Assembly (NCBI RefSeq): GCF_038594945.1
Contig: NZ_JBCFYD010000002.1
Span: forward strand, 992,001-1,056,000
DNA from: Fodinibius sp. Rm-B-1B1-1
GTDB lineage: Bacteria > Bacteroidota > Rhodothermia > Balneolales > Balneolaceae
Reading direction: 5' to 3'
DNA length: 64,000 nucleotides
Part shown: positions 15,134-22,232 of the stretch, piece by piece
Layout: each line of letters starts with the position of its first letter
How positions within the stretch are numbered: the first letter of the stretch is position 1
Program-made: the position numbers and the translations under genes
The notes under the pieces: model-generated
The model's input: the letters and a program-made list of their open reading frames with translations, nothing else
Database searches by the model: none
What the model was told of the DNA's origin: nothing

Positions 15134-15191
15134 GGCGAATGTATCTTTTGTTTTATAGATTATATTGACATTTAATCAAGAAAGATTAGCA

Positions 15192-15410
15192 ATGAAAAAA
15201 TTACTAACTATTTCGGGGTTAATTTTCTTTGTTTTCAAATTAAGTGAGCGGCTATTAAATGACTTAATGCCTGCTATGCATTCTAACGAATCTTTGGCCT
15301 ACAAGGCAGGTTTTATCGTAGGCCTTCTAATAACTATTTTAGTTATTGCTGGCCTCGCTTTTCAAACATATCAAATGTTTGCTTCGTCAAAACCTGCCCA
15401 AGCAACTTAG
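15192..15410 (+). CDS. Small two-helix membrane protein, unknown
   Basis: 72 residues from the ATG at 15192, with transmembrane helices at about residues 3-20 and 38-60 and a short polar tail. A TTG 27 bp upstream could extend it to 81 residues, but the ATG is better placed. No family is recognised. It fills a cassette of under 300 bp whose ends (GTTAGGTGGCGAA and TTCGCCTACCTAAC) are complementary with one gap. Confidence 0.6.
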   Translation: MKKLLTISGLIFFVFKLSERLLNDLMPAMHSNESLAYKAGFIVGLLITILVIAGLAFQTYQMFASSKPAQAT

Positions 15411-15419
15411 ATTTCGCCT

Positions 15420-15525
15420 ACCTAACCCACCCATAAAGCGGACGTGCCTCGCTATACCCATGCCTCCCTTTTGCATCTTATAGTTTAGATATCTACTATT
15501 TGTTTTGATATGAATAAACTTAAGC
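15420..15525 (+). repeat. attC site, TAGATATCTA type (106 bp)
   Basis: R'' ACCTAAC (15420-15426), CCACCCATAAAGCGGACG, then the block CCCTTTTGCATCTTATAG + TTTAGATATCTACTATT, ATGAATAAA and R'-like CTTAAGC (15519-15525). Near-identical to 10843-10945. Confidence 0.8.
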
Positions 15526-15551
15526 TAGGCTTATCAAATAAATTGTAACCT

Positions 15552-16649
15552 ATGATTGAAAATTTACTAGACCCAGCTAGTTTAAATGATTATTCAAATT
15601 ACTATAGAACTTTATTATCGATTTCAGGTGTATTGCTTGGTCTAGCATTTGCGGGTTTGATATATGTTATCCAAGATGGCTTCTCTTCTTTTGAGTTTAG
15701 TCGAAATATGTTTCTGGAATACTATGTGAAATTTGGACAAAACCTACTGATTTCCTTAGGCTATTTGACAATAGTTCCTATCGCTGCATTATACCTAACA
15801 ATGTACCCTCTTCTGCTATCTTGTTTATTTTATCTCTTTGCATTCCTTTTCATCAAATCACTAATGGACTATTACAAGCAGTTAGGCTACTTACATACAA
15901 TTTTCTCCGAAAAGTTAGTTCCGCAAAGATTTGGTAGCATTCGGAGCTATTTTTGCTATATACGTAATCTAGGTTTTTTCAGTAATATTCTTCTGCTTTC
16001 TACTATCACCATTTTTGTTGTTTATCCAGTTGTTATTTCATACTACTCAACCAGCAGTTTACAAATTACAAGCAAGGGGTTATTCTATTCAACTTTATTG
16101 ATTCTACTTTATTCAATCTATCGGATAATCAATTTCTTACCGAACCTTTTTAAGTACACACAATTAGAAATTCAGAGTGGTTCAAAACAGCCTGAGAAAT
16201 CAGAAGACTTTTCAAAGGAGAAGAAAGCGTTAAAAAAGTATCTAGAGTCTCATGACTTAAAGGAATTGAATCCACTTAAGACCAAAGATTTTTTAGATGG
16301 TGATCTTAGGCTACAATTTTTAGATCAAAGAAAAGGAGAAGAAGCTTGGTTTAATGTCCATGTTTCAGTTGCAAGTCCTGATGTCTTTGAAATCCATGAT
16401 TCAGTTTGCTCATATGCTTACAAAATATTCTCACTCTTGAATAAATCACAGGTAGACATCAATACTTTTGTATTATCATTTCATATCAACATTAATGGTA
16501 AGAAACCACATTCAATGTTTTTCAGAACTACTAGATCAGAAATAGATGAAATTAATTCAAAGTACTTAGAACCAGTCAACTCTGCTTTAGAAATTGAGAA
16601 TCGACTTTTTGACGATCTTTTTAAGAATCTAGATGGCAGAGAAGTTTAA
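15552..16649 (+). CDS. Four-helix membrane protein with a cytosolic C-terminal domain, unknown
   Basis: 365 residues. About four transmembrane helices lie in the first 220 residues (near 20-40, 60-105, 145-165 and 180-200). A charged linker (residues about 215-245, EKSEDFSKEKKALKKYLE) and a soluble domain of about 115 residues follow. No motif is recognised. Lysine/glutamate-rich and AT-rich coding sequence resembles the neighbouring DUF3800 cassette. Two adjacent large unknown genes at the distal end of a cassette array could be phage-defence cargo, but nothing in the sequence proves that. Confidence 0.6.
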   Translation: MIENLLDPASLNDYSNYYRTLLSISGVLLGLAFAGLIYVIQDGFSSFEFSRNMFLEYYVKFGQNLLISLGYLTIVPIAALYLTMYPLLLSCLFYLFAFLFIKSLMDYYKQLGYLHTIFSEKLVPQRFGSIRSYFCYIRNLGFFSNILLLSTITIFVVYPVVISYYSTSSLQITSKGLFYSTLLILLYSIYRIINFLPNLFKYTQLEIQSGSKQPEKSEDFSKEKKALKKYLESHDLKELNPLKTKDFLDGDLRLQFLDQRKGEEAWFNVHVSVASPDVFEIHDSVCSYAYKIFSLLNKSQVDINTFVLSFHININGKKPHSMFFRTTRSEIDEINSKYLEPVNSALEIENRLFDDLFKNLDGREV

Positions 16650-16771
16650 CCGAGCATAAAGCGGACGCACCTTGCCCTCTCCTGCTGACTTTTGGCTTTT
16701 AGCTTTACGTACATTATTAATCAATTCAGTATTTATTTTACGTACATACCTCATAGGCAATTTCGTTAACG
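16644..16771 (+). repeat. attC site (128 bp)
   Basis: R'' GTTTAAC (16644-16650) overlaps the stop codon of the upstream gene. GAGCATAAAGCGGACGCACC follows; the right end TCATAGGCAATTTC leads to R' GTTAACG (16765-16771). The L' box is diverged. Confidence 0.7.
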
Positions 16772-16797
16772 ATATTTATAAGTAAGGTTATAAATTA

Positions 16798-17622
16798 ATG
16801 AACTATTGGTTTGCTGATCATACTGACTTTCGATCAAAAAAAGGAAATAGAATCCCTGATATTTTCATACTCGGTGGAATAGTCATCTCTAAAGAAAGTT
16901 TAGATCAAGTTTCAGAAATATTTAGAAATATCAAGTCAGACTATACTCATCCAAACATGCCAGTAAAATGGAACTTTAGAGATCTAGAAGATAAATATAA
17001 AGAGTTTGGTTTAGAAGATGATTACCAAGCCCTTCTTAAGAATTCAAAGGATTGGAGGAAAGATATATTTTCACAGTTAGCAGATACTGAATATAAAATT
17101 GTTTTGTCATGTATTGAAAATTTTCAAAAGAAAAAAGACTTAGATCAGGTAAAATATGATTTACTTCGATATTCATTTTCTAACGCATTAATGAGAGTCG
17201 GTTATTGCGCCTATGACACCTCATCCTTTTCTATCATTTTAGATTGGCCCGATAGTCATAATCCAAAACCATTTAATAGAGAATTTTACTACGCATACAA
17301 TAAAGGGCAATCAGTTGATGGAGTGCCTTACTACTGCGGTAATTTAAAAGAACTAGGTTTTAATGATTCTGTATACTTTGCAAATATGAATCATTCAATA
17401 GGTTTACAGCTTTCTGATTTAGTGATTGGTGCTTTTAGAGATGGTATTAAATCATTTAGAGATGACCACTATGAAAATATTGGTATAGATACCACAAAAA
17501 TTTACTTAGAAAAGTTAAATGGGTTTAAAAAAGATGCTCTAATGTCACGAGGAGTACTAGTAAGTAAAAGCAATGAAAATTTTGAAGAGTGTGTAGCAGA
17601 ATTCCTCAAATTTCTACAATAA
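16798..17622 (+). CDS. DUF3800-family protein
   Basis: 274 residues. The start YWFADHTD followed by IFILGGIVISKESL matches the DUF3800 opening (YFIDESGD...GGxxV), with an Asp in the first strand and a second acidic site in SIILDWPD (about residue 143). The late motif SIGLQLSDLVIGAFRD (about 200-215) is the family's G-L-Q-x-A/S-D-x-x-x-G block. DUF3800 proteins have an RNase H-like fold and are often found in defence islands and integrons; a nuclease role is a family-level guess. Last clear gene of the array. Confidence 0.75.
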   Translation: MNYWFADHTDFRSKKGNRIPDIFILGGIVISKESLDQVSEIFRNIKSDYTHPNMPVKWNFRDLEDKYKEFGLEDDYQALLKNSKDWRKDIFSQLADTEYKIVLSCIENFQKKKDLDQVKYDLLRYSFSNALMRVGYCAYDTSSFSIILDWPDSHNPKPFNREFYYAYNKGQSVDGVPYYCGNLKELGFNDSVYFANMNHSIGLQLSDLVIGAFRDGIKSFRDDHYENIGIDTTKIYLEKLNGFKKDALMSRGVLVSKSNENFEECVAEFLKFLQ

Positions 17623-17628
17623 AAGTAA

Positions 17629-17670
17629 ACTTAACCAGCGCTTTAACTTAGACAGGTCTCATTATCCCTT
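17629..17670 (+). repeat. attC left half at the end of the array
   Basis: R'' ACTTAAC (17629-17635) and AGCGCTTTAACTTAGACAGG repeat the left half of the other sites, but no TTATGCGC or TAGATATCTA right half follows. The site seems cut off, so the array as a regular structure ends here. Confidence 0.6.
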
Positions 17671-17692
17671 CAGAACATCCCCCCCCTTAATA

Positions 17693-17782
17693 CAATTATC
17701 CCTATAGGGATAATTGGACTAACCCTATAGTAATAATTGAAATATCCCCTAAGGGATAATTGCAATACCCCCAGGGGGTATT
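17693..17782. promoter_or_regulatory. Cluster of three palindromes (possible operators)
   Basis: A perfect 24-bp palindrome at 17693-17716 (half site CAATTATCCCTA) is followed by an imperfect one around 17743-17760 (TATCCC CTAA GGGATA). The third, at 17764-17782, has 9-bp arms around one base (AATACCCCC A GGGGGTATT). All share the TATCCC/GGGATA core. The last two centres are about 21 bp apart, two helical turns. Such spacing suits cooperative protein binding. No gene begins directly beside them. Confidence 0.5.
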
Positions 17783-17932
17783 CACATAATCCGGCTGGTT
17801 GATAACTTTATTGGGAAATACCCTTAGCTTATCCGTTGGTCAGGTTAGTACATTGTTGATGCAGCGCCAATAGGTTGAGACTAATTCAGCACTGGGATCA
17901 AATACTAAAAACACTATATGCATCCATAAAAA

Positions 17933-17962
17933 ATGCCGGGTCCTTAACGAAGAACCCGGCAT
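17933..17962 (-). terminator. Intrinsic terminator of the HU-like gene
   Basis: Stem ATGCCGGGT / ACCCGGCAT with a 12-nt loop; on the minus strand it is followed by six T. It lies about 120 bp downstream of the minus-strand HU-like gene. Confidence 0.8.
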
Positions 17963-18083
17963 GCGCTATTAATGGCCTCATTGGAGTGCAACTCCTGCAC
18001 CCGCTTATAAAGAGGCCTCTCTCTCTAAGTCCCCTGAATACTCTAATATCAGTAAATGGTATATATCTATAATTACGATACCA

Positions 18084-18782
18084 TTACGCTACCGTTAACG
18101 AGGCCGAAAGCCTGCCCGTACGGATGGATGATCCGTTTAATAGTCCCGTACGCACTTCCAGCTCGTAATTACCGGCCGGCAAGGTGGGATTATTAAAGAT
18201 CAGCTCACTCGGCTTATTGCGGAGCAAGCGATTATCCAGGCGTGTTTCGGTGCCATCATCGACATTCACAAAGAAAATGCCCTGGTCGGTATCCTCTTCG
18301 TCGAATTTGAGCATATTCCCGGTGATGCGTGCGCCCTTTTCCGGGGTAATGGATTCGTCGCTGGTATCGGAGGTATTATCGTAATAGTGAAGCAACATCG
18401 GCTCGCGCTTTTGTTGTGTCACCTTCGTCACCTCGATCTCATTTTCTACCGAGCGCAAGCGTAGCCCGGGCGACATATTTACCACCACTTGCTGCTTGGA
18501 AGAGTCGTAGGTATCTTCATCCGTTTCAAAAACGCCCTTGATATCCGACCGGATATTCACCAGTGGCGTCACCACGGAATTGCCCTGCCGTACCAGCTTC
18601 ATAATGCCCTCGGTCAGCGACTCGAAGGTCGCCAGTGCCTCGGCCTTACTTATGGAAGAGCCGGGATGAACGATTTCATCAAAAACGTCTTCGATGGTAA
18701 AGGTTTTCAAATTACTGCTTACGGCTATATAATTATCTGAACCATTGTTTATCTCATTTTTTATCAAATAGTACTGTAACAT
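18084..18782 (-). CDS. HU/IHF-like DNA-binding protein with DUF4469 domain
   Basis: 232 residues. The N-terminal 120 residues have the HU-like layout found in Bacteroidota proteins. It runs MLQYYLIKNEINNGSDNYIAVSSNLKTFTIEDVFDEI, then SISKAEALATFESLTEGIMKLVRQGNSVVTPLVNIRSDIKGVF, then a short strand block. The C-terminal 80 residues (ITGNMLKFDEEDTDQGIFFV...LPAGNYELEVRTGLLNGSSIRTGRL) match the DUF4469 Ig-like domain. These proteins bind DNA by homology to HU; their cellular role is not established. Composition is richer in GC than the neighbouring cassettes. It is transcribed against them and ends at a strong terminator. Confidence 0.8.
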   Translation of the reverse strand: MLQYYLIKNEINNGSDNYIAVSSNLKTFTIEDVFDEIVHPGSSISKAEALATFESLTEGIMKLVRQGNSVVTPLVNIRSDIKGVFETDEDTYDSSKQQVVVNMSPGLRLRSVENEIEVTKVTQQKREPMLLHYYDNTSDTSDESITPEKGARITGNMLKFDEEDTDQGIFFVNVDDGTETRLDNRLLRNKPSELIFNNPTLPAGNYELEVRTGLLNGSSIRTGRLSASLTVA

Positions 18783-19303
18783 AATTATTAGTATTAGTTA
18801 ACAGGGTTTTGATAGGTGTCTAACGAATGTTTTTGCTTCGCGTTGCTCTCCGTATCTGCTATACAGCCCGCCCCGCATAGCAATTCATATTCGTGGCCCA
18901 TCACACATGCGCCGGAATAGTTTTTAATCCCCGGCTCAACCCTCTTGTAGTTTATGAAAGAAACACCTCCGGAAGGCATCTCTTGATGGGACTTTTTTTC
19001 CTCTCTGTTTAGTAAGACCGATAAGAAAAGCAATCCTTACAGTTTATTTGTACAGGAATGATTTTTGGGCTATCCGGGCAACGAAATGGACACCAACAAA
19101 TTTGCTGAGCGCTCTATGTTTAGAGCCGCTCCAACATTGCAGCAAGAAATTCCTCTCCCCAATTACATAATACGGTTCAAACATCTACCATGGGAGTAAA
19201 TGAATTAAACAAAGGTTAGCTTAGTTTTAGTCTACTAAACATTTCACCAGCTTTTCTTATATATTTATCTGTAATAAAATGATTTCATCATCACACAATG
19301 CTT
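18783..19303. other. 521-bp stretch without a convincing gene
   Basis: Contains a 79-codon minus-strand frame (18794-19033) that shows no recognisable domain, and the attC-like half site at 19151-19221. Otherwise nothing identifiable. Confidence 0.5.
19151..19221 (+). repeat. Outlying attC-like right half
   Basis: CCTCTCCCCAATTACATAATACGGTTCAAACATCTACCATGGGAG...ATGAATTAAACAAAG then GTTAGCT (19215-19221) is a diverged copy of the TAGATATCTA-type right half. It suggests that the lipoprotein gene that follows was, or is, a cassette. Confidence 0.5.
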
Positions 19304-19885
19304 ATGAAGTACAGATTTTTGAGAATGTTACTTGCTGGGATTTTAAGCTTTGCAATGCTTTCTTGCTCCGGGGATGGAGAAAGCAGTAACCAAGAAGGGG
19401 CTGATAAGAATTTCAGGGATACCGATACCTTAGCTACGTATTCAGATTTTATTACCTATAGCACTGATGCGGTCACCGGTGCCACTGTTTACGTGCCCGT
19501 ATATTCTCATATTTATCAAAGGAATGCTCAGAGAACCTTTAACCTAACGGCCACCCTTAGTATCCGGAATACGGATCTTAGCTCTTCCATTACTATTACC
19601 AGGGTTTATTATTATGATTCCAAGGGTACTTTAGTTCAAAAGTATTTAGAGTCCCCAAAAGAGATTATGCCACTTTCTTCAGTGTCATATGTAGTAGAAG
19701 AAGATGACTTGCGAGGAGGAGTAGGAGCAAACTTCTTGGTCATTTGGGAAGCCCAACACTCTGTAGCCCAGCCGGTTATAGAATCGGTGATGATTAGTGC
19801 TGCTCAAAGTCAAGGTATTTCATTTGTTAGCGAAGGGAGAATTATTCACTCATTAGATTCAGATTCCCCTTCCAATAACAATTAA
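19304..19885 (+). CDS. DUF3124-family lipoprotein
   Basis: 193 residues from the ATG at 19304 (an alternative ATG lies 6 bp upstream). The signal MKYRFLRMLLAGILSFAMLSC carries a lipobox MLSC. The mature part has the DUF3124 pattern: YVPVYSHIYQRNAQRTFNLTATLSIRNTDLSSSITITRVYYYDSKGTLVQKYL, then a FLVIWEA strand. The family is a small secreted beta-sandwich of unknown function. It follows an attC-like half site, but no R'' box is seen after its stop codon. Confidence 0.75.
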   Translation: MKYRFLRMLLAGILSFAMLSCSGDGESSNQEGADKNFRDTDTLATYSDFITYSTDAVTGATVYVPVYSHIYQRNAQRTFNLTATLSIRNTDLSSSITITRVYYYDSKGTLVQKYLESPKEIMPLSSVSYVVEEDDLRGGVGANFLVIWEAQHSVAQPVIESVMISAAQSQGISFVSEGRIIHSLDSDSPSNNN

Positions 19886-20058
19886 TTGGCAGAACCGCCT
19901 CCCATTCGAACGGAAAGCAACATCATATGCCCGGCGACATATGTACTTGTTGGTAAATGCTTCCATTTCATAACCTGAAGTTGCTGCTTGTAATTGATCT
20001 ATCTTGTCTGAATACGCACCTCCTTTTGCAGCCGGGTTGTATAAGGAAGCGTGCCGAT

Positions 20059-20913
20059 TCACAAAGAAAACGTATCCAAATACCTTCTCAGAATATTTAA
20101 ACAGCGCTGAATATCATCGACAAATACCCGCTCTCCTTTTTGGTGATAGGGATAAATAGATGGTTCAAGTGCAATAGAAACAATGGGCTCATCGGATTGT
20201 TCATTGAACTTTTTGCCATAATGAAGATAATCGTTTGTATTGTTGTCTACTCGGATATCAGAATCGATATCAAGGAAACGCTGTACTACCCGTTTTGTCT
20301 CTTTTTTCAAGAACTTAGAAGGAGTTAAATCATTTAACTCCCAGTGATTTGCGTAAAGGGCTATCCCCTGCTCGCCCTTAAACAACGGCGTAGTATCCAC
20401 GGTAATAACCTGTTTGGGGATAATATCCTGTTTGATGCAGGCCTCTGCAATACGACGTGCCCCCATACCATGCGTTCGTCCCTTTCCATGCTCTTTGAGC
20501 AACTCAGGGTGCTCCTTCAACCCCTTTTTCTCCTCCATTTCAGAAAAGAAAAACAGCACGTTCGGCCAATCGTGGGTTGCTGCCTGCTCAGCCAAAGTCG
20601 TAACAATCCCCATGCCGGCACTGTCATCCATGGCCCCTTCGATCTGTCCATTTACCATGTCTACAGGCAATGGATTCGGGTAATCGGTTCCATAGTGATT
20701 GATTTTATCCAAATGAGCAGCGAATGCTATGTACCGCTTATTGGGATTCCGTTCTATTTTATAGATCAGATTATTTCCCGGTACGGACAGCTCTTTAGCA
20801 CCGTCAACATTTTCAAATACTTGGTGCATGTAGGGATGCAACCGCTCCTCGTAAGAACTGAAAGAAGGAATCTGAGCAATATTTTTGATATGGGATATCG
20901 CTTGCTTAACCAT
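20059..20913 (-). CDS. M20/M28/M42-type zinc aminopeptidase-like protein
   Basis: 284 residues. Metal ligands can be followed along the chain: AAHLDKI (His and Asp, about residue 67), the bridging Asp in EGAMDDSAGMG (about 94), the base/ligand Glu pair in FFFSEMEEKKG (about 123), an Asp in TVDTTP (about 168) and the final His in SIYPYHQKGERVF (about 257). This is the two-zinc exopeptidase pattern. The preferred substrate is unknown. It is the last gene of the rimK operon and starts 2 bp after the DUF952 gene. Confidence 0.75.
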   Translation of the reverse strand: MVKQAISHIKNIAQIPSFSSYEERLHPYMHQVFENVDGAKELSVPGNNLIYKIERNPNKRYIAFAAHLDKINHYGTDYPNPLPVDMVNGQIEGAMDDSAGMGIVTTLAEQAATHDWPNVLFFFSEMEEKKGLKEHPELLKEHGKGRTHGMGARRIAEACIKQDIIPKQVITVDTTPLFKGEQGIALYANHWELNDLTPSKFLKKETKRVVQRFLDIDSDIRVDNNTNDYLHYGKKFNEQSDEPIVSIALEPSIYPYHQKGERVFVDDIQRCLNILRRYLDTFSL

Positions 20914-20915
20914 GT

Positions 20916-21266
20916 TTAGGAGCTCGTTACTGAGATATCAAAGGTGCCATCATCTTCAGCCTTAATGTTTATTTTATCAATAACAGCGTTAGTATTTAAC
21001 GGGCAATATAGATGCGGAAATTTCTCTCCACTATCTTCATCTCGCTCATATTTGATGTCTTCGCGAAACATGTTGCCATCAACAATCAACAACAAAATTT
21101 CATCTTGATCACTAAATAAACGATTCGCCGTTTCCTGCACTTGGTCTCCCGTAGAACAGTGAATAAAGCCTTCCTCCTCAAGAGATTCCGGCTCATAATT
21201 TCCGCTGTTGTTGTATTTCTTCCAGTCTTCTTTTGTCGTTATATGAAATAATAGATCGTGTTGCAT
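20916..21266 (-). CDS. DUF952-family protein
   Basis: 116 residues with the DUF952 opening LLFHITTKEDWKKYNNSGNYEPESLEEEGFIHCST and the later YCPLNTNAVI segment. The conserved FIHCS with its His and Cys suggests a catalytic or ADP-ribose-binding pocket, as this fold is related to ADP-ribosyltransferase-like domains; the function is unknown. It lies between the AstE-like gene and the peptidase gene in the rimK operon. Confidence 0.8.
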   Translation of the reverse strand: MQHDLLFHITTKEDWKKYNNSGNYEPESLEEEGFIHCSTGDQVQETANRLFSDQDEILLLIVDGNMFREDIKYERDEDSGEKFPHLYCPLNTNAVIDKINIKAEDDGTFDISVTSS

Positions 21267-21284
21267 GGTAAAATGTAAAACTAA

Positions 21285-22232
21285 TTATGGTTCGTAAGCT
21301 AAGTGTAAAAGTGCATCCCCCTTGTGTACCACAGCTGCATAATTTAATCCTATAACCCTGCCTTCGTGCGGGCACTTAAATTTAAATTGTTCATTACCGT
21401 AGGGGTCAGTAATATATCCCAATACCTGGCGCCTTTTCACCTTATCACCGAGTGAAATTTTAGCCTTAAACAATCCCGCATATTTGGCCCGCACCCACGT
21501 CGTTTTTCTATACGTTTCGGTCTGCTGGATAGGTTTCGGAGCCTCGGTTTTCATCCCCAGGTATTTCATTAAGCGCAGGGTACCGTTCATTCCTTCCTGG
21601 ATGCCAAACTCATCAAAACGCGTAGATTCGCCAGATTCATATACTAAAATATGTTTCCCTTTTTTATGCGCAGCTTTGCGAAATGATTTTTCGATGAGTG
21701 AAGAATGGACCACAAACGGCGGTTCAAAAGCCTTGGCCAGCTCAACATTCTTATCGTCATCGAACGTACAACGGATTTGCGGAAAGTTTGCCCGGGCCGA
21801 GCCACCAGTATGAAAATCGATGCCATAATCGATCTGTGGCACAATTTCATTCATCAGCGTATACGCCAACAAACGTGCCAGTGATCCGCCCTTTACTCCG
21901 GGAAAACTCCGATTGATATCTTTACCATCCGGCAAGCCGCGTACATTTTGAATAAATCCATAGACGTTGACTAACGGAAGAGCGATGACACTGCCCCGCT
22001 TGGGCATAAGCTGATCTTTAGCAATCATACGGCGGATAATCTCAATGCCGTTAAGCTCATCACCGTGCAAACCGCCCGTTAACAATAAGGTTGGTCCATC
22101 TTCTTTGGACCTAAATACATGAACGGGTAAGTCAATATTCGTGTATGTTGGAAGCCGGGCAATATTAAGCTGAATTTCCTTTTGTTCACCCGGCGCAACC
22201 TCGTGGTCGTTAATCGTAATAGTATCAGGCAT
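21285..22232 (-). CDS. Succinylglutamate desuccinylase/aspartoacylase-family metalloenzyme
   Basis: 315 residues. The M14-like zinc site is visible as [10 protein letters not shown] (His and Glu, about residues 54-63) and DFHTGG (His, about 140); a C-terminal beta-barrel-like domain ([18 protein letters not shown]...[21 protein letters not shown]) resembles a lipoyl/biotinyl carrier fold. The family hydrolyses N-acyl-amino acids. Start ATG overlaps the rimK stop region by 8 bp. Its recurrent place beside rimK suggests action on glutamyl or N-terminally blocked products, which is inference. Confidence 0.85.
   Translation of the reverse strand: MPDTITINDHEVAPGEQKEIQLNIARLPTYTNIDLPVHVFRSKEDGPTLLLTGGLHGDELNGIEIIRRMIAKDQLMPKRGSVIALPLVNVYGFIQNVRGLPDGKDINRSFPGVKGGSLARLLAYTLMNEIVPQIDYGIDFHTGGSARANFPQIRCTFDDDKNVELAKAFEPPFVVHSSLIEKSFRKAAHKKGKHILVYESGESTRFDEFGIQEGMNGTLRLMKYLGMKTEAPKPIQQTETYRKTTWVRAKYAGLFKAKISLGDKVKRRQVLGYITDPYGNEQFKFKCPHEGRVIGLNYAAVVHKGDALLHLAYEP

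Larger units (their letters stand above)
2131..17670 (+). mobile_element. Integron gene-cassette array (integrase not in window)
   Basis: About twenty cassettes, each a small gene or gene pair followed by an attC recombination site. Complete sites start with R'' boxes (GTATAAC, ACCTAAC, GTTTAAC) within a few bases of a stop codon. They end with R' boxes (GTTATAC, GTTAGGT, GTTGTAC) just before the next gene. Several carry the inner pair L'' GCGCATTA / L' TTATGCGC with a 2-nt and a 6-nt spacer, the classical attC layout. The 5' TTRRRY of a cassette complements its own 3' R'', as expected if each unit once closed into a circle. Genes are all in the same direction except one. No tyrosine recombinase gene lies inside, so within this window it is a cluster of attC lacking an integrase. 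The left boundary may be as far left as 150 and a degenerate half site lies at 19.2 kb. Confidence 0.88.
17623..18083. other. 461-bp non-coding stretch at the end of the array
   Basis: Holds the attC half site, three GGGATA/GGGGTATT palindromes (17693-17782), and a terminator for the minus-strand gene to the right. No open frame in it looks coding. Confidence 0.6.

Noticed and set aside
2131-15525. The TAGATATCTA block as a MITE or insertion sequence
   Set aside because: No flanking target duplications, and it always ends exactly at a cassette boundary whose 5' sequence matches the R'' box of the same cassette. A repeat-element origin of this half site is not fully excluded.
18794-19033. 79-codon minus-strand frame
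   Set aside because: No ribosome-binding site, no recognisable domain and biased composition; reported only as part of the gap.
2131-19221. The regularly spaced repeats as a CRISPR array
   Set aside because: Units are 54-173 bp long with coding sequences of 200-1700 bp between them and with R''/R' boxes at the ends; there are no short constant repeats, uniform spacers or cas genes.
19859-20062. 67-codon minus-strand frame after the peptidase gene
   Set aside because: No domain, overlaps the peptidase stop codon and the DUF3124 gene end; probably chance.
20344-20919. 191-codon + strand frame opposite the zinc peptidase gene
   Set aside because: Antisense shadow; the minus-strand frame has the metal-site motifs.
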